A stretch of DNA of 64,000 nucleotides from Marinobacter sp. DY40_1A1 (GTDB lineage Bacteria; Pseudomonadota; Gammaproteobacteria; Pseudomonadales; Oleiphilaceae): the NCBI RefSeq assembly GCF_016597815.1, contig NZ_VCHA01000005.1, forward strand, positions 1-64,000. Reading direction: 5' to 3'. The notes beneath the pieces are model-generated. The model was given only the letters and a program-made list of their open reading frames with translations. It did no database searches and was not told the DNA's origin. Position 1 is the stretch's first letter. Each line of letters starts with the position of its first letter. A program made the translations under genes and the position numbers. Below, piece after piece: positions 52,135 through 61,768 of this stretch.

Positions 52135-52730
52135 ACGCCAACCAGTTTCTTAAAGCTGTAGCCCAGTTGCAGGGATGGCGTGAATGCGCCTTCCTGCTGG
52201 CACTTGCCGAGCGATCATTTCCTAATTACGCGCTCTTTGCCGAAGCGGTTGACCTGAAAACCGGCGGCAAAATGCACCAGATACTCGATCTTGCGTGGGG
52301 CACACTCCAGCAGGCTGCAACCGAATCTGCCATACCGCAACTGCTGGTGAAACTCGAAGCCTTGTCTCCGGATGTTGAGGCCTACGACGCCTACGGCGTC
52401 TACCCGGCGTTTGATTTCTGCCAGTTGCTGGAGCAGGCACTGCTGAATCGACTGAATCCCTCAAAACATCGGGCCACAGAAGCCTCACAACTGGCAACAA
52501 GCACGGTGATGAGTTTTATTGAGTTGTCTGAAGGTGAAGGGCTGGAAGAATATGAGCTGGTTCGCTTGCTCGACTCACACCCCCTGATGAAAGAAGATAA
52601 AGCCTTCCAGCGCAACCTGGTGCTTGAGCTGAAACGCCAGCGTACGCCAGTAGAGCAGTTCATCTCCGAAATCAGGGAAATGGCTGCCAATGAGGGCGTC
52701 AGCAATCTTGGTATCTCGCCAGGAGACTGA
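52131..52730 (+). CDS. DUF416 (YjaG) family protein
   Basis: A 199-residue cytoplasmic, mostly helical protein matching the YjaG/DUF416 family of unknown function: [21 protein letters not shown] at the N-terminus and [20 protein letters not shown] in the middle. It overlaps dcd by 4 bases, so it is co-translated with dCTP deaminase here. Confidence 0.87.
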   Translation: MNANQFLKAVAQLQGWRECAFLLALAERSFPNYALFAEAVDLKTGGKMHQILDLAWGTLQQAATESAIPQLLVKLEALSPDVEAYDAYGVYPAFDFCQLLEQALLNRLNPSKHRATEASQLATSTVMSFIELSEGEGLEEYELVRLLDSHPLMKEDKAFQRNLVLELKRQRTPVEQFISEIREMAANEGVSNLGISPGD

Positions 52731-52803
52731 ATCCCTCCCGTTTTCAGAACAGGCTTACATTAATCCCGCTAAATGTTCAGTTCCGACCTATGGAAGCAAC
52801 CCC

Positions 52804-54081
52804 ATGAAACTCTCCACTTTTGGCCGTAAGTTCACTGCCGACGCAGGCATCACCTCATTGATGGATGACCTGGGTAATGCGATGGCGTCGGGCGACGATA
52901 TGATCATGATGGGAGGCGGAAATCCGGGGCACATCCCTGAAATTCAGGCGCGGGTGCAGGAAATTCTGGCGGATATGAGTAAGAGTGAAAACGATGTTCG
53001 CCGACTGGTGGGAATATACGATCCCCCTCAGGGAGAAAAGCAGTTCATTGCGTCACTGGCAGACCTGCTAAGCCGAGAGTATGGCTGGGATCTTAAACCG
53101 GAAAATATCGCCCTGACCAACGGCAGCCAGGCTGCCTTCTTCATGTTGTTTAACATGTTTGGTGGCGATTATGGCGAAGGTCACCGCAAGCATATACTGC
53201 TGCCGCTGGCGCCAGAGTATATAGGTTACGCAGACGCCGGTATTGAGCCGGGATTGTTTCATGCTGTGCAGCCTGACATTTCGTTCACCGATGCTCACGA
53301 ATTCAAATACCGTGTGGACTTTGACGCGGTAGAAGTCACGGGAGAAACAGGTGCCATCTGTGTCTCCCGGCCAACCAACCCGACCGGCAACGTGGTGACT
53401 GACGAAGAGTTGGCCAGGTTGGAGGAGATGGCGCGCCAGCACAACATACCTCTGATTGTGGATGGAGCTTACGGTACACCTTTCCCAAGCCTGTTGTTTG
53501 TAGATGCCAAGCCCACCTGGAACGAACAGATTATCCTGTGCCTGAGTTTGTCCAAGCTTGGCTTGCCGGCAGCTCGTACCGGGATTGTGATTGCTGCAGC
53601 GCCCGTCATAAAAGCCTTGTCTGGAATTAACGCGATCATGAACCTGGCCACAGGGAGCTTTGGTGCCATGCTGGCCGAGCCGCTGGTTCGTTCCGGAGAA
53701 ATTCTGTCATTGAGCCGGGATGTGGTTTGCCCATTCTATAAGCGGAAGATGGAGCGGGCAGTAGCAGCGTTTCGTGAGGCTATGGGTGAAGACAGTTGCC
53801 GCTGGTACGTACACAAGCCTGAGGGTGCCATGTTCCTGTGGTTGTGGTTCCCGGAGTTGCCCATTACCAGCCTGGAGTTATACCAGAGGCTAAAGGCCCG
53901 TGGGGTACTGGTGGTTTCGGGGCATTACTTCTTCCCCGGTTTGCCTGAGGATGGCTGGAAGCATCGCGATGAATGCTTACGCGTGACCTATTCCCAGGAC
54001 GACGAGCGGGTGGCGCAAGGGCTGCGAATTATTGCGGACGAAGTTAAGGCTGTGTGGGCCGAAGTGGATCGGGAGGTTTAA
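52804..54081 (+). CDS. avtA: Valine-pyruvate aminotransferase
   Basis: A 425-residue PLP-dependent fold-type I aminotransferase of the AvtA (alanine-valine transaminase) type. The internal aldimine Lys is Lys251 in LSLSKLGLPAARTG; GGGNPGHIPEIQ and SRPTNPTGNVV are typical. The ATG at 52804 matches the family N-terminus (MKLSTFGRKFTADAG); an upstream in-frame start at 52690 lies inside the yjaG-like gene. Its stop TAA overlaps that of the converging DUF3108 gene. Confidence 0.93.
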   Translation: MKLSTFGRKFTADAGITSLMDDLGNAMASGDDMIMMGGGNPGHIPEIQARVQEILADMSKSENDVRRLVGIYDPPQGEKQFIASLADLLSREYGWDLKPENIALTNGSQAAFFMLFNMFGGDYGEGHRKHILLPLAPEYIGYADAGIEPGLFHAVQPDISFTDAHEFKYRVDFDAVEVTGETGAICVSRPTNPTGNVVTDEELARLEEMARQHNIPLIVDGAYGTPFPSLLFVDAKPTWNEQIILCLSLSKLGLPAARTGIVIAAAPVIKALSGINAIMNLATGSFGAMLAEPLVRSGEILSLSRDVVCPFYKRKMERAVAAFREAMGEDSCRWYVHKPEGAMFLWLWFPELPITSLELYQRLKARGVLVVSGHYFFPGLPEDGWKHRDECLRVTYSQDDERVAQGLRIIADEVKAVWAEVDREV

Positions 54082-54830
54082 CCTCCCAGGTCCACACTCT
54101 TGAGCTTGAGTTCGTACTTGCTGCCGTCTGGTTCCACCTGGAGCAGACGCACCAGTACGAATTCGCTGTCCGGATCAAACCACATCAACGTCTCTCGTTT
54201 GGAGTTTTCACGAATCTTCTCGGCTTTGAGGAGTGAAGAGCGGGAGCCATCGGTGCCACTGGCATCATCATTCACAACGGCAAACCGCTCGCTGTCGATT
54301 TTGCCGCGATCCAGAACCTGATACTCCATCTCACGCTTACCGTTCAGAACATCCTGGTGCAGTTGTACCTGAAATCCAAGAGGGTCGAGAATACCTTCCT
54401 GCAGCTCCACCTTGAATGATTTGCCTCTGTAATCTCCCGCAGCTACTCCGGCCTTCCAGTCGAAATCGATAGACTGCTTTCTGTCCTTGATAAGGAGGCC
54501 GGACAGGCGATACCGGTACCTGAGGGGAACAACCTTGCCATCTTCCCATTTCAGTACCAGGGATTCGTCCAGGTCTGCTATAAAAGACTTCACCTCTGTT
54601 CGGTAGAGCCATACATCATTGCCTTGGGAGGTGAGGATGCGTTTCGCGCTGCCATTAAGGGAGACGCCCTTTTCCATGGAGGCGCCATAACTGACCTCAA
54701 AAGGAAATAGATCCGGGGCCGACTCCGCCTGCGCAGCGCTCGTCAGCAACAAAGCCAGCGTGCACAGAAGGCTGGCTGCGATGTTTCGGCTTGTTTTCAG
54801 GGCGTGCACAGTACTTCGAGTTGGGAGCAT
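54078..54830 (-). CDS. DUF3108 family periplasmic protein
   Basis: A 250-residue protein with a signal peptide (hydrophobic stretch about 18-34, cleavage after AQA) and a beta-rich mature domain of the DUF3108 family, possibly a lipid-binding or outer-membrane-associated barrel-like fold; function unknown. It lies downstream of purN on the same strand, as in Pseudomonas. Its stop overlaps that of avtA, leaving no room for a terminator. Confidence 0.85.
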   Translation of the reverse strand: MLPTRSTVHALKTSRNIAASLLCTLALLLTSAAQAESAPDLFPFEVSYGASMEKGVSLNGSAKRILTSQGNDVWLYRTEVKSFIADLDESLVLKWEDGKVVPLRYRYRLSGLLIKDRKQSIDFDWKAGVAAGDYRGKSFKVELQEGILDPLGFQVQLHQDVLNGKREMEYQVLDRGKIDSERFAVVNDDASGTDGSRSSLLKAEKIRENSKRETLMWFDPDSEFVLVRLLQVEPDGSKYELKLKSVDLGG

Positions 54831-54914
54831 TTCGTTGACCTCGAATCCTTCAAGTATGATGAAAGTCTAGCGGGTCGGTGGGCACTGTGTGGTGACAGTC
54901 TGGTAAGGTGCGCC

Positions 54915-55577
54915 TTAATTATCGGGGAGGCGCATGGGCGTTTTCATTACCTGGCCGTCGAACAGCACAAAATCGCTGCCCAGCTGAATCCGGCCTTCGC
55001 AAAACCAACGCACAACTATCGGGTACAACAGGTGTTCTTTGCGTTGTACCTTTTCGGCAAGGGTTTCACTTGTGTCGTCAGGCGCCACAGTTACTTCCGC
55101 TTGAGCGATTACGGGGCCACCATCCAGCTCTTCTGTCACGAAGTGAATGGAGACGCCGTGTGTATCATCGCCGGCATCCAGTGCTCTTTGGTGAGTATTC
55201 AGGCCGGTGTACTTTGGTAAAAGTGACGGGTGAATATTCAGCAGCTTGCCGCGGAAGGCCTGCACAAAGCTCGGGGTGAGGATGCGCATGAAGCCTGCAA
55301 GCACTATGACATCCGGGTTGTAGCGCAGAATGTGGGCGATTAAGGCTGCGTCGAACTCGTCTCTAGAGCCAAATCCCTTATGGTCAACGACAAAGGTCTC
55401 AATGTTGGCCTGGGCTGCGCGTTCAAGGGCAAATGCTTTTGGCTGGTTGCAGCCCAAAGCGATGACCTGGCCGGGGAAATCCCGTTCCCGGCTAGCGTCT
55501 ACCAAGGCCTGGAAATTGGTTCCGCTGCCGGAGGCCAAAACCAGAATTTTGGGTAGAGTTGGTTGGTCTGCCTTCAT
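54915..55577 (-). CDS. purN: Phosphoribosylglycinamide formyltransferase
   Basis: A 220-residue folate-dependent enzyme of purine synthesis (GAR to formyl-GAR). It has the N-terminal [11 protein letters not shown] loop, and the catalytic Asn-His pair in [12 protein letters not shown], with a later acidic loop [16 protein letters not shown]. The ATG overlaps the purM stop (ATGA). The C-terminus is somewhat short past the active site but consistent with the family. Confidence 0.96.
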   Translation of the reverse strand: MKADQPTLPKILVLASGSGTNFQALVDASRERDFPGQVIALGCNQPKAFALERAAQANIETFVVDHKGFGSRDEFDAALIAHILRYNPDVIVLAGFMRILTPSFVQAFRGKLLNIHPSLLPKYTGLNTHQRALDAGDDTHGVSIHFVTEELDGGPVIAQAEVTVAPDDTSETLAEKVQRKEHLLYPIVVRWFCEGRIQLGSDFVLFDGQVMKTPMRLPDN

Positions 55578-56638
55578 TCTGAAAGCAACCCCGGCGCGTA
55601 GCGCACTACCGCCTCTTCTTCTGCGTTTTCAGCGCGCTCAATAACGCCTACCTGCCAGGCAGTCTCTCCGAGCACCTTCAGTGTATCCAGGGCCAGGTCT
55701 TTCTGACTATGCGGGACGCAAACGATCATGCCAATGCCGCAGTTAAAGGTGCGGTACATTTCTTCAATGGCAACACCGCCGGCTTCTTTAAGCCATTGGA
55801 ATACCGGGGGCAGCTCCCAGCTTGCGGTATCGATAGCGGCAATCATACCCTTGGGCAGAACCCTGGGAATGTTCTCTGGTAAACCGCCGCCCGTAATGTG
55901 GGAGAGGGCGTTTACATCCACCTGTCGGATAAGCTTCAGCACGTTCTTGACGTAGATCCGAGTGGGCTCCATCAGGGCGTTTTCCAGAGTGGTGTCGCCA
56001 ACAGCTTGTTTGAGGTCGGCGTTACTAACTTCAAGGATTTTGCGAATCAACGAGTAACCATTGGAGTGAGGGCCTGAAGAAGCCATCGCCAGCAAAACAT
56101 CGCCTTCGCGCACATTACTGCCGTCTATTATTTCGCTGCGCTCTGCTACGCCAACGCAGAAGCCGGCCAGGTCGTAATCGTCGCCTTCATACATGCCCGG
56201 CATCTCGGCTGTTTCGCCACCTACCAGTGCACAGCCAGCTTGTTCGCAGCCTTCGCCGATGCCCGCCACTACCTTTGCGGCGATGTCTATATTCAGCTTG
56301 CCCGTGGCGTAGTAGTCGAGGAAGAACAGAGGCTCTGCGCCACCCACAATGAGATCGTTTACGCACATGGCGACCAGGTCGATACCAATGCTGTCGTGCT
56401 TTTCAAGTTGCATGGCCAGTCGGAGTTTGGTGCCCACGCCGTCGGTGCCGGACACCATGATTGGCTCTTTGTACCCTGGGGGAATCGCGACCATGGCACC
56501 AAACCCGCCAAGCCCTCCCAGAACCTCAGGGCGCCGGGTACGTGCGGCGGTTTCCTTGATGCGGCTGACAAGTTCATTACCGGCGTCAATATCAACGCCG
56601 GCATCGCGGTAGGTCAGGGAAGGCTTCTGTTCGCTCAT
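55574..56638 (-). CDS. purM: Phosphoribosylformylglycinamidine cyclo-ligase
   Basis: A 354-residue AIR synthetase of purine synthesis. Typical blocks are [37 protein letters not shown] and [13 protein letters not shown]. The start at 56638 (MSEQKPS) is preferred; a start at 56653 would add five residues. purM-purN form a coupled pair, divergent from the DUF2066 gene. Confidence 0.96.
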   Translation of the reverse strand: MSEQKPSLTYRDAGVDIDAGNELVSRIKETAARTRRPEVLGGLGGFGAMVAIPPGYKEPIMVSGTDGVGTKLRLAMQLEKHDSIGIDLVAMCVNDLIVGGAEPLFFLDYYATGKLNIDIAAKVVAGIGEGCEQAGCALVGGETAEMPGMYEGDDYDLAGFCVGVAERSEIIDGSNVREGDVLLAMASSGPHSNGYSLIRKILEVSNADLKQAVGDTTLENALMEPTRIYVKNVLKLIRQVDVNALSHITGGGLPENIPRVLPKGMIAAIDTASWELPPVFQWLKEAGGVAIEEMYRTFNCGIGMIVCVPHSQKDLALDTLKVLGETAWQVGVIERAENAEEEAVVRYAPGLLSE

Positions 56639-56850
56639 GGGGATCTTAACCATTAGGCCAGTGGGTCAGGCGGCGGATTTTAGCAGGTGCGGTGTGGGGG
56701 TCCAAGTGCAATTGCTGCGAGCGGGTGCAGATTCGAGCAACTGGGCGGTCCGGCGCGGGCAAGATTGCATTTCAGCAACCCGGGTCGGCTACTCAGGCTC
56801 CGGGCCATGGTGTATCCTATGCGCCATTCATGCGAACAGCAGGGTGTTTC

Positions 56851-58158
56851 ATGCCAGTACCAGACCAGAACCGGGCTCTAAAGTCCTTGTCAGCCCTTTG
56901 GCTTGCCATTATTTGTGCGCTTATGGTGGCAGTATCCACACCCGCGACAGCCGTTACGGTGTCAGGGCTTTATACTGTTGAGGTTCCTGTGACCGGCTCC
57001 GGCCCGGATGCTCTGGCGCAGGGCTATGCAGACGGGTTAGCCCGGGTTTTTGTGCGAATTTCTGGCACCCGTGAGGTGCTTGCACTGGACGGCGCCAAGG
57101 CTTTGATGGCAGATGCCGAATCCCTGCTTCTTTCCTATCAGGTGCTCCGTGGTGAAAATGGCGATAGCCGTTTGAGTATGGCATTTGGTGCAGTGGGTGT
57201 TAACCGTGCACTGGCGTCGATTGGTGCCCCTGTTTGGGGTGCAAACCGTCCTCTGACCTTGGCGTGGGTCGCCGTAGAAGATCGCGGTGTTCGCAAGCTC
57301 GTGACTGGGACGGGTGAAGGACTTGCCGACACCGGAGACTCCGGAATCTGGACTTCCGCATTTGCCCGCGCGGCTCAGGAGCGGGGGCTTCCGGTGACGC
57401 TGCCGCCAGCCGGGTTCAGCGATAATAGAGAGTTGTTATCGGACATCTGGGGGCAATTCACCGGTCGTGTCCGCACTGCCTCAGAGGGCGTTGAGCACGA
57501 TGTGCTTGCTCTGGTTCGTGTCAGCCGCTCTGGTAGTCAGTGGCGTGCAGGCTGGGTGTTTGAAGGTGCAAAGCTTAATAGTAGTGAAGAGGCGGTCAGT
57601 GCCGATACGCGGGAAGCTTTGGCGGAAGCGTTGGTTAATCGTTGGGCAGAGTTGTACGCCAGCCGTTACGCAGTTGCAGCCGGCGAGGTTGGAGACTTGC
57701 CGCAGGTTGATATTGTTCTTCGCGGCGTTACCTCAGTTACGGACTATGGCAAGGCTACCCAGGTTCTTGAGGGGCTGACTCCGGTTGTAAGTGCAGGTGC
57801 GTCCCGGGTCAAGGGTGAGCAACTAACGCTCAGAGTGGCGTTTTCCGGTGAGTTGGATCAGCTCAGAGAATATATTGCCCTGGATTCCAGGTTTGTGCCG
57901 GTTGACGGTGAAGCTCCGGATATGCCGCAGCCTCGTTTGACGTCACCAGAAGCTCCTGCTAAGCCAGCTCAGACGCAACCCGGGCAGAACAGTCCGGAAG
58001 TAGCTCCAGAAACAGCTCCTGCTGAGCCGTCTATGTTTACCTACCAGCCATCTCCTGCAGATGAAGAAGAGGCTGAGCAGGCATTTGAGTCGCTCTATCA
58101 GGTCCTCTATTACCGCTGGCAACCTGTGCCGGTCATTGTGAATGATGGCGGGCAGTAA
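56851..58158 (+). CDS. DUF2066 family protein
   Basis: A 435-residue exported protein with an N-terminal hydrophobic segment (about 15-35, LSALWLAIICALMVAVSTP) and a DUF2066 domain over most of its length (LYTVEVPVTGSGPDALAQGY). A Pro/Ala-rich stretch (about 365-400) precedes a conserved C-terminal tail. The family is uncharacterised but typically lies between purM and hda in Pseudomonas-like genomes. The ATG at 56851 has an AGGG site upstream; earlier in-frame ATGs (56692, 56830) are less likely. Confidence 0.82.
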   Translation: MPVPDQNRALKSLSALWLAIICALMVAVSTPATAVTVSGLYTVEVPVTGSGPDALAQGYADGLARVFVRISGTREVLALDGAKALMADAESLLLSYQVLRGENGDSRLSMAFGAVGVNRALASIGAPVWGANRPLTLAWVAVEDRGVRKLVTGTGEGLADTGDSGIWTSAFARAAQERGLPVTLPPAGFSDNRELLSDIWGQFTGRVRTASEGVEHDVLALVRVSRSGSQWRAGWVFEGAKLNSSEEAVSADTREALAEALVNRWAELYASRYAVAAGEVGDLPQVDIVLRGVTSVTDYGKATQVLEGLTPVVSAGASRVKGEQLTLRVAFSGELDQLREYIALDSRFVPVDGEAPDMPQPRLTSPEAPAKPAQTQPGQNSPEVAPETAPAEPSMFTYQPSPADEEEAEQAFESLYQVLYYRWQPVPVIVNDGGQ

Positions 58159-58179
58159 GCCGCAACCGGAGGCAGCACA

Positions 58180-58740
58180 TTGAACACTTACGCCTGGCGC
58201 TGGATTCCCAATGCTTTGACGTTTGTGCGCATATTGCTGATTGCTCCTTTTGCCAGGGCGTTACTGGTACAAGAGTACCGCCTTGCGTTGTTTATATTTG
58301 CTGTCGCCTCGCTGACTGACGGTCTTGATGGTTTCCTCGCTCGGCACTTCAATTGGCGTTCACGCTTTGGTGCTGTGGCCGACCCTCTGGCAGATAAAGC
58401 GCTATTAATTACAGCCTATCTGGTACTGACCTACACTTCTGTCCTTCCGTTGTGGCTGTTCGCGCTCATACTCGGGCGGGATCTTCTGATTGTTGGTGGT
58501 GCACTGGTTTATCATTACGGTATCGGTCGCTTTGAAATGGAACCCAGCATGCCCGGAAAATTGAATACGTTGGTTCAGATTCTGGTGATTCTGGGCATTA
58601 TTGTGATCATGGCCGGCTTGCCGGTACCGCCGGGGTGGCTGGATGCAGGAATCTGGCTGGTTGCGGCTTCAGCTGTGTTTAGCGGGGGCCATTACATGGT
58701 CGTCTGGGGTGCACGGGCAAGGAGGGCCAGGCAGTCGTGA
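58180..58740 (+). CDS. CDP-alcohol phosphatidyltransferase family protein (PgsA-like)
   Basis: A 186-residue membrane enzyme with about five hydrophobic segments and the full CDP-alcohol phosphotransferase motif: TDGLDGFLARHF then SRFGAVADPLADK, with the spaced Asp residues that bind metal and CDP. By length and motif it is nearest to phosphatidylglycerophosphate synthase, but the alcohol substrate is not certain. Its stop overlaps the hda start. Confidence 0.87.
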   Translation: MNTYAWRWIPNALTFVRILLIAPFARALLVQEYRLALFIFAVASLTDGLDGFLARHFNWRSRFGAVADPLADKALLITAYLVLTYTSVLPLWLFALILGRDLLIVGGALVYHYGIGRFEMEPSMPGKLNTLVQILVILGIIVIMAGLPVPPGWLDAGIWLVAASAVFSGGHYMVVWGARARRARQS

Positions 58741-59435
58741 GCGCATCGCAATTGGTTCTTGGTGTCCGCCTTCGGGATGATGCACGTTTTGATAATTTTC
58801 ACGGGGATCGCAACCGGGAAGCTGCGCTGCGGCTTTTATCAGTGTTCAGTCAGCCTGAAGGGCTGCCGGTGGTAGTGGTGTGCGGCGATTCTGATACGGG
58901 CAAAAGCCACCTGTTGCAGGCAGCGTGTCACCATGGAGAGGCCGAAGGGAAAACAGCCGTGTGTATCAGTATTGCAGAACTGGAACCTTTCGGGCCAGAA
59001 GCGCTTGCCGGACTGGATACCATGGATGTTGTTGCCCTTGATGATCTTGACCGGATAGCCGGTAAGGCAGACTGGGAAGAGGCGGTTTTTCACCTTTATA
59101 ACCGCCTGCACGACGGTGGGCGTATGCTCGTTGTCAGTCTCTCGGAGGTTCCTGGCTCCTTGCCCTTTGTGTTGCCAGATCTGGTCTCACGGTTGCATCA
59201 CGGTGTTACGGTGCAGCTTGGAATTTACCGTGACGATGACCGGTTAAAAATTCTCATGGCCCGTGCCGAGCAACGGGGACTAACAATGACGGACGACGTT
59301 GCCGGCTTTATCATGCGCCGTGCACCAAGGCGTCTCGGAGAATTGTTGAGTATTCTCGATACCCTCGATGAAAATTCCCTGCAAGCACAGCGACGTCTCA
59401 CTATTCCGTTCGTGAAAACGGTCATGCAATGGTGA
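58737..59435 (+). CDS. hda: DnaA regulatory inactivator Hda
   Basis: A 232-residue DnaA-paralogous AAA+ protein that promotes hydrolysis of DnaA-ATP after replication starts. The P-loop is GDSDTGKSH at 50-58 and the Walker B is VVALDDLDRI. It lacks the DNA-binding domain of DnaA. A GTG start overlaps the PgsA-like stop. Confidence 0.93.
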   Translation: MSASQLVLGVRLRDDARFDNFHGDRNREAALRLLSVFSQPEGLPVVVVCGDSDTGKSHLLQAACHHGEAEGKTAVCISIAELEPFGPEALAGLDTMDVVALDDLDRIAGKADWEEAVFHLYNRLHDGGRMLVVSLSEVPGSLPFVLPDLVSRLHHGVTVQLGIYRDDDRLKILMARAEQRGLTMTDDVAGFIMRRAPRRLGELLSILDTLDENSLQAQRRLTIPFVKTVMQW

Positions 59436-59517
59436 GTCAAAGGCACAGACATAACCAAACACAAAGACAGCAATCAAACGATAAGACGCTGAATAAAGCG
59501 CCAGATGGAGAAATGAC

Positions 59518-60315
59518 ATGAGACGGGTAGTATTCAACCAGAAGGGCGGAGTTGGAAAATCCAGTATTACCTGCAACCTGGCAGCGATCAGCGCGGCAAG
59601 AGGCAAGCGCACGCTGGTTGTTGATCTGGACCCCCAGGGAAACTCAACACATTATCTCTTGGACAAACCGGCCAGCGAGCTCAAAGATACGGTTGCAGAC
59701 ATGCTAGAGCAAACGGTGGCCTTCAAGGTGTTCAACCGGCGCCCGGAGGAATTTGTTCACGCGTCGCCGTTCAGAAACCTCTATGTGTTGCCCTCCAGTC
59801 CAGAGTTGGATTTTCTGGAGCGCAAACTGGAAGCAAAGCACAAGATTTACAAGTTGCGGGAAGCCCTCAAAAAGCTGGGTGAGTCCTTCGACGAAATCTA
59901 CATCGATACAGCGCCCGCCTTGAACTTCTACACCCGCTCGGCACTTATCGCGGCTCAGCGTTGCCTGATCCCATTTGATTGTGATGATTTTTCCCGTCAG
60001 GCGCTTTATAACATTCTCAATGAAATTGAAGACCTGCAGGAAGATCACAATGAAGAACTTGTGGTGGAGGGTATTGTCGCCAACCAGTTTCAGCCCCGTG
60101 CCAGCCTCCCCAAAAAACTGGTAAGAGAACTGATCGAAGAAGGGCTTCCAGTGCTGCCAGTACGCTTGTCAGCTTCTGTAAAAATGAAAGAATCTCACCA
60201 GTGTCGGCAGCCGCTCATTCACATGGCGCCAAAGCACGCGCTTACAAAGCAGTTTGAGGATTTGTATCGCGTGTTGAACGGTGAGACGGTAGAGCTTGAG
60301 CCCTTGGCAGATTGA
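59518..60315 (+). CDS. Orphan ParA/MinD-type ATPase
   Basis: A 265-residue P-loop ATPase of the ParA/Soj family. The deviant Walker A KGGVGKSS (9-16) is right at the N-terminus, then DLDPQGNSTHYLL and YIDTAPALNFYTRSALIAA. There is no DNA-binding N-terminal extension and no ParB gene next to it, so it may position a protein or chromosome element other than the origin. A GGAG site precedes the ATG. A small YqcC-like gene follows 12 bases downstream and may be cotranscribed. Confidence 0.87.
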   Translation: MRRVVFNQKGGVGKSSITCNLAAISAARGKRTLVVDLDPQGNSTHYLLDKPASELKDTVADMLEQTVAFKVFNRRPEEFVHASPFRNLYVLPSSPELDFLERKLEAKHKIYKLREALKKLGESFDEIYIDTAPALNFYTRSALIAAQRCLIPFDCDDFSRQALYNILNEIEDLQEDHNEELVVEGIVANQFQPRASLPKKLVRELIEEGLPVLPVRLSASVKMKESHQCRQPLIHMAPKHALTKQFEDLYRVLNGETVELEPLAD

Positions 60316-60327
60316 GGGGGGATATTT

Positions 60328-60663
60328 ATGTCAGGCACAGGTGACGTTACAGGGCAGGTGGCAGATTGCCTTCTTGGTATTGAGATGGAACTGCGCAAAC
60401 TCGATATGTGGGCGGTTGAGCGCCCGCCGATTGAAGCATTCGACAGCACCGAGCCCTTTTGCATCGACACTCTGGCGTTTACCCAGTGGATTCAGTTTGT
60501 GTTTCTTGAGCGCATGAAACTCATTGTTGAAAATGGCCACCCTTTGCCCAGGGTTTCAGGCATTGCGCCTATGGCAGAGGAGTACTTTCGTGGTCGTCAG
60601 GAATCAGGGCGGGGGTTGGTACAGGAGCTAGAGGCTGTTGATCAGCTACTCTCTGGTAGCTGA
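60328..60663 (+). CDS. YqcC family protein
   Basis: A 111-residue helical cytoplasmic protein matching the YqcC family of unknown function (LLGIEMELRKLDMW, CIDTLAFTQWIQFVFLERMK, HPLPRVSGIAPMAEEYF). A GGGGG site precedes the ATG. It lies 12 bases after the ParA-like gene. Confidence 0.87.
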   Translation: MSGTGDVTGQVADCLLGIEMELRKLDMWAVERPPIEAFDSTEPFCIDTLAFTQWIQFVFLERMKLIVENGHPLPRVSGIAPMAEEYFRGRQESGRGLVQELEAVDQLLSGS

Positions 60664-60678
60664 TCACTGTTCTTTCAA

Positions 60679-60698
60679 ACTGAGCCGCCCGGCTCAGT
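60679..60698. terminator. Hairpin at the nadC stop codon
   Basis: A perfect 8-bp stem ACTGAGCC/GGCTCAGT with a GCCC loop lies between the converging YqcC-like gene and nadC and overlaps the nadC stop. On the minus strand it is followed by TTTGAAAG only, so termination is probably weak. Confidence 0.45.
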
Positions 60699-61539
60699 CC
60701 AGGCGCATGGAGAGGTCAATGGCTTTGACATCTTTGGTCAGCGCGCCGATGGAAATGTAATCGACACCGGTTTCTGCAATGGGAACCAGTGTGTCTGTAT
60801 TGATGCCACCGGAAGCTTCCAGCTTAGCTCGCCCCTCGTTCATGGCAACGGCTGTGCGCAGATCTTCCATGGAAAACTCATCAAGCATGATGATATCAGC
60901 TCCGGCGCTAAGGGCCTGCTCCAGCTCCGCGAGGTTTTCAGTTTCTACCTCTACAGGCTTGCCGGGGGCAATTCTGTGGGCAGCAGCAATAGCGTTGGCG
61001 ATGGAGCCGCAAGCGGAAATGTGGTTTTCCTTGATCAGAAATGCATCCCAAAGCCCGAGACGATGATTGTGGCAGCCGCCGCAGGTTACTGCGTATTTCT
61101 GGGCAAGCCGCAACCCCGGCAGCGTTTTGCGGGTATCCAGAAGGCGTACGCTGGTGTGAGCAACTCGCTCAGCATAGCCTGCGCAGCTTGTCGCAACGCC
61201 TGAAAGGGTTTGCAGCCAGTTCAGAGCGGCTCTCTCTGCGGTCAAAAGGCTTCTGGCTGTGCCTTTCATGCGGAACAGGACCTGATTGGGGGAAGCGGAT
61301 TCACCATCCTTGATCAGCCACTCCAGAGTAACTGAGCTGTCTACCTGGCGGAATACTTCATTCACCCATTCGCGCCCGGCGATGTGGGCTCTTTCCCGGG
61401 TAATAACATGACCGGTCGCCTGCTTCTCCAATGGAATAAGTTGAGCCGTGATATCGCCATCGCCGATATCTTCTCGCAGGCTTGCTGCGACGGATTCAAT
61501 TCGTGACTGGCGTAGGCGTTCAGTGAATTTCATGGTCAT
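60694..61539 (-). CDS. nadC: Nicotinate-nucleotide pyrophosphorylase (carboxylating)
   Basis: A protein of about 281 residues making nicotinate mononucleotide from quinolinate in NAD synthesis. Typical blocks are [55 protein letters not shown] and the C-terminal [10 protein letters not shown]. The start is uncertain: ATGs at 61539 and 61533 and a TTG at 61563 are in frame; I prefer one of the ATGs. Confidence 0.95.
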   Translation of the reverse strand: MTMKFTERLRQSRIESVAASLREDIGDGDITAQLIPLEKQATGHVITRERAHIAGREWVNEVFRQVDSSVTLEWLIKDGESASPNQVLFRMKGTARSLLTAERAALNWLQTLSGVATSCAGYAERVAHTSVRLLDTRKTLPGLRLAQKYAVTCGGCHNHRLGLWDAFLIKENHISACGSIANAIAAAHRIAPGKPVEVETENLAELEQALSAGADIIMLDEFSMEDLRTAVAMNEGRAKLEASGGINTDTLVPIAETGVDYISIGALTKDVKAIDLSMRLD

Positions 61540-61652
61540 GCATCCGCTTGTGTCTGGGGCCAAAGAGTTCTGAATCAGTTAAGGGGCACGATTCTATAGC
61601 CCGCTAGCGGTTTCGCCAAATTCTGCCAAAATTGTGATCTGGGTCTGCTCTA

Positions 61653-61685
61653 CACAAAAGGTGACAATTTCTGACACAAGGTGAC
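61653..61685. promoter_or_regulatory. Tandem GGTGAC-type direct repeat
   Basis: Two similar blocks, CACAAAAGGTGAC (61653-61665) and GACACAAGGTGAC (61673-61685), lie 20 bases apart in the 229-base divergent spacer between nadC and the DUF1631 gene. They could be a pair of regulator half-sites; no known consensus was recognised. Confidence 0.25.
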
Positions 61686-61768
61686 GCTACTAACTCGTAT
61701 GATATGTAATCAGAGTAGTTTCAAAACGATGGTCAGGCGTTTCACATACCTTGGCTGAGGGGTGGTCA

